Shown piece by piece: positions 13,091 through 21,607 of a stretch of 27,398 bases of DNA (positions are counted from its first letter, which is position 1; each line of letters opens with the position of its first letter). Below the pieces are notes generated by a model. The model was not told the origin of the DNA. It made no database searches and was given only the letters and a program-made list of their open reading frames with translations. The translations under genes were made by a program, and so were the position numbers. The stretch comes from Spirochaetales bacterium (lineage in GTDB: Bacteria; Spirochaetota; Spirochaetia; SZUA-6; DRHE01), in the NCBI GenBank assembly GCA_016930895.1, contig JAFGFV010000197.1, positions 1 through 27,398 of the forward strand, written 5' to 3'.

Positions 13091-14236
13091 ATGATTCTGG
13101 TGTCACTTCTATCCGCGGCGATCAGCCTCGCCGTCAGTGTGCTTCTCATGCCGTTGATCCTCCGGCTCGCGCATCACCGCAAGTGGTACGATGCGCCCAA
13201 CCGGCGCAAGATTCACACTGCCCTGATCCCGCGCCTGGGCGGGCCGGGAATGTTCCTTGCCACGGTGGCCGCGACCGCAATCGCCTCGGCGCTGAGCCGC
13301 ACGCTGACCGACGGCCGGTTCGCCCCCCAGCTCGGCACCCGAGTGGTGTTCCTGCTCGCCGGTGTGCTCGTGATGCACCTGGTTGGCCTGTACGACGATT
13401 TCCGCAATCTCAAGGCCCCGTTCAAGTTCCTGTTGCAGCTGCTGGCCGCCGCGGTGGTTGCCGGTGGAGGTTTCCTGATCCGCACACTCACCTTGCCGTA
13501 TCTGGGGACGATCAGTCTGGGCTGGGGCGCCTACCCGGTGACGGTGGTCTGGATTATCGCCATCACCAACGCGGTGAACCTGATCGACGGGATGGACGGA
13601 CTGGCCGGCGGAATCGCTTGCTTCGCGGCCCTCGCGATGGGGGTGGTCGCCTTTATCCAGGGGGCCGGAACCACGGCGGTGCTCTGCTTCGCGCTGTTGG
13701 GGTCGGTCGTCGGCTTCCTGATCTTCAACTACCCGCCCGCCAAGATCTTCATGGGGGACTCGGGAAGCTACTTCCTGGGCTTCACCCTGGCCGTGCTCCC
13801 GCTGCTGGGCGGGATCTCCAAGGCCTCCGCCTTCGGCTCTCTGCTCGTGCCCATCACCCTGCTGACCGTCCCGATCGTGGATACGGTGATGGCCGTGGTT
13901 CGGCGTCTCAAGGAGAAGCGCTCGGTCATCTCCCCCGACAAGGAGCACGTGCATCACAAACTCCTGGCCATGGGCCTGACGGAGCGGCAGATCCTGGCCG
14001 TGATCTACGGTTTCTGCGCGTACCTGGCGGTGGTTTCCGTCTCCTCCGTGATGCTGCCCCGGGAGATCGACGTGTACCTGATCGTGGTCGTCTGGGTAGG
14101 CAGCCTGCTGGCCGCATGGTTGCTGTACTTCGTGGGGGCCCGCACTCGCTCCGCAGCATCGGGCGGGCGCACGGAAGACGACGAAGAACCGCCGGCTTCC
14201 TCAGCCTCCGGAGGCCGTTTCCCCCGCAGGGACTAG
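13091..14236 (+). CDS. WecA/MraY-family undecaprenyl-phosphate sugar-1-phosphate transferase
   Basis: A 381-aa polytopic membrane protein of the family that moves an amino-sugar 1-phosphate from a UDP-sugar to polyprenyl phosphate, the first lipid-linked step of surface polysaccharide synthesis. Hallmarks are [31 protein letters not shown] (the DD pair), [29 protein letters not shown] and the His-rich [11 protein letters not shown] near residue 285. The last matches the WecA/TagO branch rather than MraY. About ten to eleven hydrophobic segments are visible. The C-terminal tail from about 350 is hydrophilic. It overlaps the convergent chemoreceptor-like gene by 36 bases. The gap before it (12962-13090) holds one hairpin and only a weak promoter-like TAGAGT; the ATG at 13091 follows a poor ribosome-binding site. 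Confidence 0.9.
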   Translation: MILVSLLSAAISLAVSVLLMPLILRLAHHRKWYDAPNRRKIHTALIPRLGGPGMFLATVAATAIASALSRTLTDGRFAPQLGTRVVFLLAGVLVMHLVGLYDDFRNLKAPFKFLLQLLAAAVVAGGGFLIRTLTLPYLGTISLGWGAYPVTVVWIIAITNAVNLIDGMDGLAGGIACFAALAMGVVAFIQGAGTTAVLCFALLGSVVGFLIFNYPPAKIFMGDSGSYFLGFTLAVLPLLGGISKASAFGSLLVPITLLTVPIVDTVMAVVRRLKEKRSVISPDKEHVHHKLLAMGLTERQILAVIYGFCAYLAVVSVSSVMLPREIDVYLIVVVWVGSLLAAWLLYFVGARTRSAASGGRTEDDEEPPASSASGGRFPRRD

Positions 14237-15370
14237 CCCCGGCCGCGCCAGACGGACCAGCCCGTGCGAGCTCTCCAGTAATCCCGCGAGCTCCTGCGCC
14301 TGCTCTCGCATCTCCCGAAAAGACTGGCCCATCGAGCTGGAACTGCCCACGCTGTCCAGGCACAGGCCCATGGCCGCCTCGAGAGAGGTCCCAGCCGACT
14401 CGAGGCTCCCGGCGGCGGAGTCCGTCGCCTCTGCGACCCGCCCCATTTCTGCGCCGGCCTGCTCGATGCTTCTGCGCACCAGTTCGACTGAGCGTTCGGC
14501 TTCGCTGGTCCTCATCGATATCCGCTTTACCGCGTCCCGGCTCGACTGGACCAGCTCGGAGATCTCCCCGGCCGCCGCCGCGCTCTTCTCGGCTAGCTTC
14601 TGCACCTCGAGAGCGACCACGTTGAACCCCTTGCCGAACTCTCCGGCCCTCGCGGCTTCTATCGCCGCATTCAGCGCGAGCAGGTCCGTCTGGTCCGCCA
14701 AGTCCCGAATCAGCGAAGTGATCTCCTCGATCCTGCCGGTCTGCTCCTCGAGCTTCCCGACATCCTCGGCGCTGCGCCGAATCACCTCGCTCGCAACCTC
14801 GACCTCCGTGTTCCCCCCCGCTGCGGTTTCACGGCTGCCCGCCGACTGCTCGCGGGCCGCGCGGACCGAGGCGTCCACTGCTCTCACCGCCGCGGTGCAC
14901 TGCTCCAGGAGATCCACCTGCCTGGTCTCGGCCTCAGCGACCACCCCGCTCAGGCCTTCGAGCTCGATCGAGCTGCGCAGCACCCGGCTTGCATGGGTCT
15001 CCACCAGCCGGTAGATCTGCCGGGCCCGGCGCAGCTCTGCGAGCTGCGCCATGACGCCGTCCAGATCCCCACCGTCCGGCTGCGGAGCTTCGCGCTCTTC
15101 CTCCAGCTCTTCCTCCAACGGGACCTGGTCAGCCAGGCGGCAGTATTCGGCCACCCCTGCCACTGTCCGATTCAACCGCGGCAGCCAGACCAGGGTCACC
15201 AGCACAGCCATCACCAAGCCGGCCGCAAACAGCACCGCCATCGCCGCCACGGCCGCGGTCCGCGCCGCCTCGAAGGCGGCATAAGCCCCAGCTCCGGCCG
15301 CCAGAAGGACCAGTAGGAGCGCCAGCACGGCCGTCCCGGTTGTCACCCGAGAAATCAGGTTCGACTTCAT
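14201..15370 (-). CDS. Methyl-accepting chemotaxis-like signalling protein without a periplasmic sensor domain
   Basis: A 389-aa protein. Two hydrophobic segments (about 10-31 and 38-62) are joined by only about six residues, so there is no ligand-binding periplasmic domain. A cytoplasmic coiled coil follows with an acidic run ([18 protein letters not shown]). The MCP signalling tip is clear: [47 protein letters not shown]. No C-terminal CheR-tether pentapeptide is seen. The ATG at 15370 overlaps the TGA of the NtrC-type regulator gene (ATGA), so it is the last gene of the murG operon. No CheA or CheW lies nearby. It may sense membrane state or work with the adjacent kinase/regulator pair, but this is inferred from coupling only. 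A longer frame upstream lies inside the regulator gene and is rejected. Confidence 0.88.
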   Translation of the reverse strand: MKSNLISRVTTGTAVLALLLVLLAAGAGAYAAFEAARTAAVAAMAVLFAAGLVMAVLVTLVWLPRLNRTVAGVAEYCRLADQVPLEEELEEEREAPQPDGGDLDGVMAQLAELRRARQIYRLVETHASRVLRSSIELEGLSGVVAEAETRQVDLLEQCTAAVRAVDASVRAAREQSAGSRETAAGGNTEVEVASEVIRRSAEDVGKLEEQTGRIEEITSLIRDLADQTDLLALNAAIEAARAGEFGKGFNVVALEVQKLAEKSAAAAGEISELVQSSRDAVKRISMRTSEAERSVELVRRSIEQAGAEMGRVAEATDSAAGSLESAGTSLEAAMGLCLDSVGSSSSMGQSFREMREQAQELAGLLESSHGLVRLARPGLVPAGETASGG

Positions 15371-16710
15371 AACCCGTACTCCTGGAGCTTGCGATGCAGG
15401 GTCTTGCGCCCGATGCCCAGCACCTGCGCCGCTCGCGACTTGTTCCCATTCTCGGCGGCCAGGGTCGAGCGGATGACCTCCCTTTCGGCGTCCGCCAGAC
15501 TCATACCCGTGCTCAGTCGGATCACGTCGGCTTCGGAATCCGAACGGACGTGGGGAGGCAGGTCGTCGACGGTGATGATACTCGACTTGGACATGACCAC
15601 CGCGCTTTCGACGGCGTTGCGCAACTCCCGGACGTTGCCGGGCCACGGGTAGTTGTACAGGATCATCCGGGCCTTGGGCTCGATCGCTTCAATCTTCTTG
15701 TCGTTCTCCCGCGCGAACTCCTTCAGGAACGCCGCCAGCAGGAGCGGAATATCGTCCTTGCGCTCGCGCAGGGGGGGTATGTGGATGTTGACCACGTTGA
15801 GCCGATAGAACAGGTCCTCGCGGAACTCCCCCTCGTCGATCGCCTCCCGCAGGTCACGGTTGGTGGCCGCTATCACCCGCACGTCGACCTCGATGGTTTC
15901 TTCCCCGCCGACACGCTCGAACTGCTTGTCCTGCAGCACCCGCAGCAGCTTGATCTGAACGCTCGGGCTGACCTCCCCGATCTCGTCCAGGAAGATGGTG
16001 CCCATGTGGGCAAGCTCGAAGCGCCCGCGCTTGCGCGCCACCGCCCCGGTGAACGCCCCCCGCTCGTGCCCGAAGAGCTCGCTCTCCAGAAGGCTTTCGC
16101 TGAGGGCGGCGCAGTGCACTTTGATGAGAGGCTTGTCCTTGCGCGGCGAGTTGTAGTGAATCGCGTCGGCAATCATCTCCTTGCCGGCGCCGCTTTCCCC
16201 GGTGATCAGCACCGCCGCCTTGCTCGGCGACACCTGCTGCACCACCTCGAAGATCTTCTTCATCGGCTCGCTCTTGCCGATGATGTTCGAAAACTGGTGC
16301 CTCTTCTGCAGCTCCTCCTGCAGGATCCGGTATTCCCGCATGAGCTCCCGGTTGGACAGCGCCCGCTGGACCAGCAGGGAGAGGCGGTCCATGTTCACCG
16401 GCTTGGTCAGGTAGTCGTAGGCTCCCTCCTTCATGGCCTGCACCGCGTTCTCGATCGTCCCGTGGCCCGTGAGGATGATGACCGGGAGAGTGGGGTACTC
16501 GGCGGCCACGAGCCGTAACAGCTCATCGCCGGAGAGGTTGGGCATCTTGAGATCGGTGATGACCAGATCGATGTCCCCCCTGCCGAGCAGCTCCTCCGCC
16601 TGGCGTCCGTCGGCGGCCAGGAACACCTTGTACCCGTCCAGCTCGAGAACCTTGCCGAGCCCCTCACGGATGTTTCTCTCGTCGTCGACCACGAGGATGT
16701 TGTACTTCAT
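15367..16710 (-). CDS. NtrC-family sigma54-dependent response regulator
   Basis: A 447-aa protein with the complete three-domain plan. The receiver has ILVVDDE, the phospho-acceptor D53 in [10 protein letters not shown]83 and K104 (TKP). The AAA+ domain has Walker A GESGAGKE (172-179), the sigma54-contacting GAFTGA loop (219-224), Walker [10 protein letters not shown] and the arginine-finger region [11 protein letters not shown]. The Fis-type helix-turn-helix is at the C-terminus ([20 protein letters not shown]). The intact GAFTGA means it should open sigma54 promoters, so the genome should encode RpoN. Its start overlaps the histidine kinase stop as ATGA, so the two form a cognate pair. From memory the order matches Treponema atoC. 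A candidate sigma54 promoter lies in this window upstream of the sigma-factor gene (4509-4525), though targeting is unproven. Confidence 0.96.
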   Translation of the reverse strand: MKYNILVVDDERNIREGLGKVLELDGYKVFLAADGRQAEELLGRGDIDLVITDLKMPNLSGDELLRLVAAEYPTLPVIILTGHGTIENAVQAMKEGAYDYLTKPVNMDRLSLLVQRALSNRELMREYRILQEELQKRHQFSNIIGKSEPMKKIFEVVQQVSPSKAAVLITGESGAGKEMIADAIHYNSPRKDKPLIKVHCAALSESLLESELFGHERGAFTGAVARKRGRFELAHMGTIFLDEIGEVSPSVQIKLLRVLQDKQFERVGGEETIEVDVRVIAATNRDLREAIDEGEFREDLFYRLNVVNIHIPPLRERKDDIPLLLAAFLKEFARENDKKIEAIEPKARMILYNYPWPGNVRELRNAVESAVVMSKSSIITVDDLPPHVRSDSEADVIRLSTGMSLADAEREVIRSTLAAENGNKSRAAQVLGIGRKTLHRKLQEYGL

Positions 16711-17873
16711 CGGCTCTCCTCCCGATATCCGATCAAGCGCTTCTCCTTCTGCGGAATTGGGAAGCTCAGGGTGAAGGAGGTACCTCCGTCCACCTTGGAA
16801 TCCACGGCGATGTCTCCCAGGTGCTCCTTCACGATCTTGTACACGATCGTCAGGCCCAGCCCCGATCCGAACTCCTTGGTGGTGAAGTACGGCTCGAAGA
16901 TCTTGTCCATGTTCTCGTCCGGGATGCCGATCCCGGTGTCGCTGATCTGCAGGCGCAGGTGGTTGCCTTTCACCGCGGTCCGGATCCCCAGGCTCCCGCC
17001 CTCGGGCATGGCGCTGATCGCGTTCTTGACGATGTTCAGGACCGCCTGCTTCATGTAGCGCTCATCCATGCGGATCTCCGGCGCCGGCTCCACCAGGTCG
17101 ATCTCTGTCTGGATCCCCGCCTGCTCCAGCTCCGGCCCGAGCAGCTCCAGAAGCTCCTGGATCAGACGGTTCAGGTCGGCGAACTCCAGCTCCGTGTTCA
17201 TGGGGCGCACGGTAAAGAGGAAGTCCATCACGATGCGGTTCAGGCGTTCCAGCTCCTCCTTGATGATCAGCAGGTTCTCCATCACCTTTGCGGTCTCGAT
17301 CTGCTGCTTCCCGCTCATCTCCTTTTTCATGAGCTCCAGATGGATCCCGATGGAGCCGAGGGGGTTCTTGATCTCGTGCGCCACTCCCGCGGTCAGGGTG
17401 GTCAGCGCGGCCAGGCTCTCGGCCCGCCTGAGGCGGGCGTCCCGTGCCTTGCGTTCGGTGATGTCCTCGATGTGGATCACGGTGCCCTGGATGCTGCCCC
17501 GCCGGACCAGGGGCATCATGCTGAGCGACAGGGTCCTGGTGTAGCCGCCGTCGAGCGTGAACTCCTTGTCCACGATCCGGTCCAGGTCGTGCAGGGTCTC
17601 CCGCAGGAAGGCAGCGATTTCCTGGTCCCCGATGGCCTCCCACAGCACCTTCTCCGTCAGCTCTTCGGCCGCGAACGGAAGCATTCGCTCGGCGGACTTG
17701 TTGACCAGCAGGATCCGGTCGCTGCGGTCCGTCACCACCACGCCGTCGGACATGGACTCCATGACCATGCCCAGCAGCTCGCTCTCGGCGGCCAGGTCCA
17801 CTACCAGCCCCCGCACCTGGGCGTGGTCCATCTTGTCGATCTTCTCGAGCGCTCTCTCCAGGAACTTTCTCAT
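16707..17873 (-). CDS. Soluble PAS-domain sensor histidine kinase (NtrB/AtoS-like)
   Basis: A 388-aa kinase with no transmembrane segment, so it senses an internal signal. The PAS domain spans about 35-140 (MSDGVVVTDRSDRILLVNKSAERML). The dimerisation/phospho-acceptor domain has His166 in GVAHEIKNPLGS. The ATP-binding domain shows the N box (LNIVKNAISAMPEGG), the G1 box (ISDTGIGIPDENMDKIFEPYFTTK) and the G2 box (GSGLGLTIVYKIVKEH). It should phosphorylate D53 of the NtrC-type regulator encoded next, and the two reading frames overlap as ATGA. Its own start overlaps the holB-like stop in the same way, tying the signalling pair to envelope and replication genes on one transcript. Confidence 0.95.
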   Translation of the reverse strand: MRKFLERALEKIDKMDHAQVRGLVVDLAAESELLGMVMESMSDGVVVTDRSDRILLVNKSAERMLPFAAEELTEKVLWEAIGDQEIAAFLRETLHDLDRIVDKEFTLDGGYTRTLSLSMMPLVRRGSIQGTVIHIEDITERKARDARLRRAESLAALTTLTAGVAHEIKNPLGSIGIHLELMKKEMSGKQQIETAKVMENLLIIKEELERLNRIVMDFLFTVRPMNTELEFADLNRLIQELLELLGPELEQAGIQTEIDLVEPAPEIRMDERYMKQAVLNIVKNAISAMPEGGSLGIRTAVKGNHLRLQISDTGIGIPDENMDKIFEPYFTTKEFGSGLGLTIVYKIVKEHLGDIAVDSKVDGGTSFTLSFPIPQKEKRLIGYREESR

Positions 17874-19159
17874 TCCAAACCCTTCAGGGTGTAGTACAGC
17901 GACTCCAGGGCGAGCGCCGGCGCCTGGTTGAAGCCCTCGAAGGCGGCGAGCTGGTCCCGAATGGCCCGGTTCCAGCGCTCCAGCCGAAACGGGCTCATCC
18001 CTCCCTGGCGAAGCAGCAGGTGCAGCTGCCGCAGGAGCTCCTCGAGGAATGACAAGACAAAGTTTCGATGATCCTTTCGGGAGCGTTCCGATCGGGAGGA
18101 AACCGCGGCGACCAGCTCGTCCAGGACTCCTCTACCCGCCCGGGCTTCCGCTTCCGTGTCGTACTCGGAACCGGAGTCCTCCCCCTCGGCCGCTCCGCCT
18201 AGCACGGCGCCCACGAAGCGCTGTGCCAGAGAACGCAGCTGCTGGGGATTGACCTCGTTCCAGTACAGAAAATACTCGCGCAGGCCCTGATAGTCTTCCC
18301 CTTGCTCGTGGAAGATCCGCTCGAGGACCTCCCGCTCGGCTTCCCGGCTGCGTTCCACGAACAGGTAGGGCCTCAGCCGAGAGCGCACCGTCGCAATCAA
18401 GGAATCCCGCCGCCTGGTGATCAGGATCAGGTGCACGTCTGCCGGCGGCTCCTCCAACAGCTTGAGCAGCGAGTTGCTGGAGGAGTCTTTCATCCGGTCT
18501 GCGTTCTCCAGGATCACGACCTTGCGGGCGGCCCCGCCTCCCGAGCTCGGAGCATTCAGCGCCGTCATGTGCAGCCATGCGGCGGCCCGGCGGATCTGAT
18601 TGATCGGGATGGTCTCCACGCTCAGGGCGGAGGCCAGCTTGCCGGTGAGCTCCTGCAGCTTGTCCAGCTGCGCCTCCAGCTTCTTGCCCGTCAGGCCGGC
18701 GCCGCCGTCGGCCACGGGGAGCACGCCGTCCAGGCGCTCCTCCACCTCCGCCAGCAGGGGCTGAAGGCTCCGCACCCGGCTCTCCTCCCCTTCCCACAGC
18801 TGCGGGTCGAAACGCCTGGTGAGCTTCCGCACCGCCCGTATGAACAGGTAACAGGAAGCGGGCTTGGGATTTCGCCGCAGGGTGTCGGCACAGGCGGCTA
18901 TCTCCAGCTCGAAATATCGCGACCCCATGAGCACCGTGTTGGGATGCACGAGCAGTCTCTGCTTGCGGCAGGAGGGGCACCCGCACGCCCACTGCGCATG
19001 TTCCTGGCAAGTCAGCACGCGGGCGATCTCGAGGGCCGCGGACAGCTTGCCGGAGAAGCGGGGACCGTACAGCAGCATCGACGCGGGCAACGTCCCGGCC
19101 TCGAGCTCGCCGGCGAGGGTCTGGACCACCGCGGGCTGCCCGATGATGTTCTCAAACAT
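17870..19159 (-). CDS. holB: DNA polymerase III delta-prime-like clamp-loader protein
   Basis: The product from ATG 19159 is 429 aa. It begins MFENIIGQPAVVQTLAGELEAGTLPASMLLYGP, the start of a DnaX/HolB AAA+ fold. A cysteine cluster (CQEHAQWACGCPSCRKQ) fits the zinc-binding insert of this family. The P-loop GPRFSGKLS has Leu instead of the Ser/Thr after the Lys, as expected of a delta-prime subunit that need not hydrolyse ATP. Further marks are NRIRRAAAW-like helix text, VVILENADRMKDSSSNSLLKLLEEPP and ILITRRRDSLIATVRSRL, the sensor-1 strand and SRC-like element (here SRL). The central insert (about 105-210) is longer than in E. coli. Start choice: the ATG at 19159 overlaps the cvpA stop by eight bases, and the longer frame would read through cvpA. 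Assignment to holB rather than a paralogue is probable. Confidence 0.82.
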   Translation of the reverse strand: MFENIIGQPAVVQTLAGELEAGTLPASMLLYGPRFSGKLSAALEIARVLTCQEHAQWACGCPSCRKQRLLVHPNTVLMGSRYFELEIAACADTLRRNPKPASCYLFIRAVRKLTRRFDPQLWEGEESRVRSLQPLLAEVEERLDGVLPVADGGAGLTGKKLEAQLDKLQELTGKLASALSVETIPINQIRRAAAWLHMTALNAPSSGGGAARKVVILENADRMKDSSSNSLLKLLEEPPADVHLILITRRRDSLIATVRSRLRPYLFVERSREAEREVLERIFHEQGEDYQGLREYFLYWNEVNPQQLRSLAQRFVGAVLGGAAEGEDSGSEYDTEAEARAGRGVLDELVAAVSSRSERSRKDHRNFVLSFLEELLRQLHLLLRQGGMSPFRLERWNRAIRDQLAAFEGFNQAPALALESLYYTLKGLE

Positions 19160-19646
19160 CGGCGGGCTTCGTCCCTGTCTGAAAGATCCGCTCCGGTGAG
19201 GGCAGAAGGGGGCACAGGAAGCGGGCAAACAGACTGTCGCCCAGGAGCGGCCCCGGGTCGAAGAAAGGCTGCCAGTTGAGCAGGAAAAGCACCACCGCCA
19301 CCAGGAGCAGCCCCTCCGCGATGCCGAGGAAGAAGCCGAGGGCGCTGTCCAGGCGGTCCAGGTTCAGCTTCTCGAAGACCGCCGCCAGCAGCCGCTCGAC
19401 CAGCTTGACGACGATGTAGATCACCAGGAACAGCACCAGGAAGGCGATGAGCGGGTTCCACATCGACTCCCCGAAGCTGCGGGCGATGATTCGGGCCACC
19501 GGACGGTGGAAACCCACGGCCCCGCTGATTCCCAGGACCAGCGCGGCGGCGGAGCCCGCCTCCGCCACGAAGCCCCGGAAGGCCCCCCGAACCGCGGCCA
19601 CCAGGATCAGGATCGCGAACACCACGTCGATGATCTCAAACCGCAT
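19152..19646 (-). CDS. cvpA: CvpA family membrane protein
   Basis: A 164-aa protein with four hydrophobic segments and the CvpA pattern: MRFEIIDVVFAILILVAAVRGAFRGFVAE at the start, a second helix after AGSAAALVLG, a third in LIAFLVLFLVIYIVVKLVERL, and LDSALGFFLGIAEGLLLVAVVLFLL. Known members are inner-membrane proteins linked to colicin V production and to envelope integrity. The exact activity is not established. I start it at the ATG at 19646, which overlaps murG by 11 bases and matches the family N-terminus. An upstream start would only add unrelated residues from the murG frame. The C-terminus overlaps the holB-like start. Confidence 0.9.
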   Translation of the reverse strand: MRFEIIDVVFAILILVAAVRGAFRGFVAEAGSAAALVLGISGAVGFHRPVARIIARSFGESMWNPLIAFLVLFLVIYIVVKLVERLLAAVFEKLNLDRLDSALGFFLGIAEGLLLVAVVLFLLNWQPFFDPGPLLGDSLFARFLCPLLPSPERIFQTGTKPADV

Positions 19647-20745
19647 CGGGTACACCCACTCTCCCGCTCCGCTGGGCAATCAGGGTGGCGATCACCTGGG
19701 CCGACCGGGGACGTCCGAGCTCCCGAGCCCGCTCGGCCATACCCCGCAAGGTGGTCGCGTCGGTCAGGAGCCGCACGACCGTGTCCACCAGCCGACGCGG
19801 GGTGGCTTCGGCCTCCTCCAGGACCACGGCGGCCCCCTGCTCCTCCAGGTACCGCGCGTTTTCGATCTGGTCCCCGCGGCTGGCGGCCCTGCCCAGCGGG
19901 ATCAGCATCGCCGGCTTGCCCAGGGCGGCCAGCTCCCACACGGTGTTGGCCCCGGAGCGGCTGATCACCAGCGCGGCGGCCGCCAGCACGTCGGGCAGCT
20001 CCTCCCGAAAGAAGGGCGCCGTGAAGTAGCCCGTCCGGCTGGAAGCCTCGTAATGCGCGCTGCCCATCTGGTGGACCACGAAGCAGTGCTCCGTGAGCTC
20101 CCCAACGCCATCCTCGACCAGCTGGTTGATGAACCTTGATCCGAGGCTGCCTCCGAGCACCAGGACCAGGGGCCGGTCGTCGCCGCAGCCGACGCGGCGC
20201 CTGCCTGCTTCCGGATCGCCGCGCAGCAGCGCGGCCCGGACCGGATTGCCCGTGTGGGTGACCCGGGAACGGAGCTCCCCACCGAAGTAGCGCGCGCTCT
20301 CGGGGAAGGACACCAGCACCGACTCCGCGAAGCGGGCGTTGATCCGCGTGGCCAGGCCCGGCTCCAGGTCGGACTCGTGGGTCACCACCGGAACCCTCAT
20401 GAGCCACGCGGCGATCACGGGAGGGACGCTCACGTACCCCCCCTTGGAGAACAGCAGCCGGGGTCTCTCGCGCAGCAGCACGATCAGGCTGGCGAGCACA
20501 CCCGCGCCGATCTTCAGCAAGTCGAAGAGATTCCGGACCGACAGGTATCGGCGGAGCTTGCCCGCCGGGACTCCGTAGTAGGGGATGCCCCGCTCCCGCA
20601 CCAGCTCCCGCTCCATTCCGCGGACCGAGCCGATCCAGACCACCCGACCGGTCCACAACGGGGCTTGCAGCTCCTCGACGACGGCCAGCGCAGGGAACAC
20701 GTGGCCTGCGGTCCCTCCGCCTGTGAAGACAATGCAGTCGCTCAT
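19636..20745 (-). CDS. murG: UDP-GlcNAc:lipid I N-acetylglucosaminyltransferase MurG
   Basis: MurG adds GlcNAc to lipid I to make lipid II at the cytoplasmic face of the membrane in peptidoglycan synthesis. The chain has the family's glycine-rich loop MSDCIVFTGGGTAGHVFPALAV at the start, KLRRYLS, FSKGGYVSVPPVIAAWLMRVPVVTHESD (family VTHEQN-like), THTGNPVR, LVLGGSLGSRFIN and the UDP-sugar site VISRSGANTVWELAALGKPAMLIPLGRAASRGDQIENARYL. Length is about 369 aa, normal. Another ATG at 20769 would add eight residues (MQDETSGR) with no ribosome-binding site, so I prefer 20745, though its AGG-rich site is very close to the ATG. First gene of a six-gene overlapping unit. The divergent neighbour starts only 58 bases away. 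Confidence 0.95.
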   Translation of the reverse strand: MSDCIVFTGGGTAGHVFPALAVVEELQAPLWTGRVVWIGSVRGMERELVRERGIPYYGVPAGKLRRYLSVRNLFDLLKIGAGVLASLIVLLRERPRLLFSKGGYVSVPPVIAAWLMRVPVVTHESDLEPGLATRINARFAESVLVSFPESARYFGGELRSRVTHTGNPVRAALLRGDPEAGRRRVGCGDDRPLVLVLGGSLGSRFINQLVEDGVGELTEHCFVVHQMGSAHYEASSRTGYFTAPFFREELPDVLAAAALVISRSGANTVWELAALGKPAMLIPLGRAASRGDQIENARYLEEQGAAVVLEEAEATPRRLVDTVVRLLTDATTLRGMAERARELGRPRSAQVIATLIAQRSGRVGVPDAV

Positions 20746-20803
20746 CCTGCCTGAGGTTTCGTCTTGCATCCGGTGTCGGCTTTCGGTACCTTAGCAGTGT
20801 ACC

Positions 20804-21607
20804 ATGATCCGAACCCGCGCTTCAACGACGACGGTTTTCGTTCTCGCTCTCCTGCTCGGCGGCGCCGCCGCCGGAGCCACCCCTTCCCTGGCTTCCCTCG
20901 TGCCCGCTCCGGTCCTGGAGCGCCTGCAGGCCGGCGAGGAGGTCACCCGCACGCTCTGGGGATCGAAGGGGCCCGAGTTGGTTCCCGCGATTCCCATGGC
21001 GACCGAGCTCATGCGCGAGCTGCAGTCCCTGGAGATCACGGTCGGGGTCGAGATGCTCCGCCTGTATGATGGAGCCTCGGAGAGCTGCGATACTGAGAGC
21101 TCCCGGCTCACCCTGTACAACATCCTGCGGTCGGTGAGCTCCATGGAGGGAATCCAGTACTACTCGGCGAGCCGCGACCGAATGAGGACCCTGTTCGCGG
21201 TTTCTCACGCGATCGACGGGCCGGACACCCAGGCACGGGTCCCGGACCCGCTGGTGAGCGAGGTGCCGGAGTACGGGACAGCATACATGCTGCAGGAGGA
21301 CCTTACCTTCGGCCGGAACCTGTACCGAGCCGAGTACCTGGCGAGGGAATACGGGTTCGTGCTGAAGATCTACAACCTCACAGAGATGCGATACTACTTC
21401 CTGCCGATGGTCAAACCCGAAGGCAGCCTGACGATCATGCTGGTCGTGCCTCACGGGCGGCAGATCCTGTTCTACAGCGCCATGGCGGCCCATACCCCGA
21501 GCCTGTTCGGAATCGAACGCTCGCGGGAGGAATCCTTCTACAATCGGCTGAATGCCCTGTACGGCTGGTTCGTCCGAGAGGTCTCTGGCGCGCTGGACGG
21601 GGACTAA
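20804..21607 (+). CDS. Exported protein of unknown function
   Basis: I do not recognise this 267-aa protein with certainty; it resembles uncharacterised spirochaetal secreted proteins. It begins with a clear signal peptide (basic MIRTRAS, hydrophobic TVFVLALLLGGAAAG, probable cleavage after AGA). The mature part is soluble, with no further membrane segment and few cysteines. Features are a helical N-terminal region (VPAPVLERLQAGEEVTRTLWG), then LTLYNILRSVSSMEGIQYYSASRDRMRTLF, YMLQEDLTFGRNLYRAEYLAREYGFVLKIYNLTEMRYYFLPMVKPEG, and a C-terminal LTIMLVVPHGRQILFYSAMAA. The aromatic-rich alternation suggests a beta-sheet core. Its stop (21605-21607) interlocks with the stop of the diguanylate cyclase gene on the other strand. 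No ribosome-binding site or promoter is obvious; only 58 bases separate it from murG. Confidence 0.8.
   Translation: MIRTRASTTTVFVLALLLGGAAAGATPSLASLVPAPVLERLQAGEEVTRTLWGSKGPELVPAIPMATELMRELQSLEITVGVEMLRLYDGASESCDTESSRLTLYNILRSVSSMEGIQYYSASRDRMRTLFAVSHAIDGPDTQARVPDPLVSEVPEYGTAYMLQEDLTFGRNLYRAEYLAREYGFVLKIYNLTEMRYYFLPMVKPEGSLTIMLVVPHGRQILFYSAMAAHTPSLFGIERSREESFYNRLNALYGWFVREVSGALDGD

Noticed and set aside
15371..15646. Longer N-terminus for the chemoreceptor-like protein
   Set aside because: It lies in the coding region of the NtrC-type regulator (its DNA-binding domain), and the ATG at 15370 precedes the first membrane helix directly.
17870..19159. Defective AAA+ protein because the P-loop ends GKL
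   Set aside because: Delta-prime clamp-loader subunits commonly have inactive ATP sites, so the changed residue is expected rather than a sign of decay.
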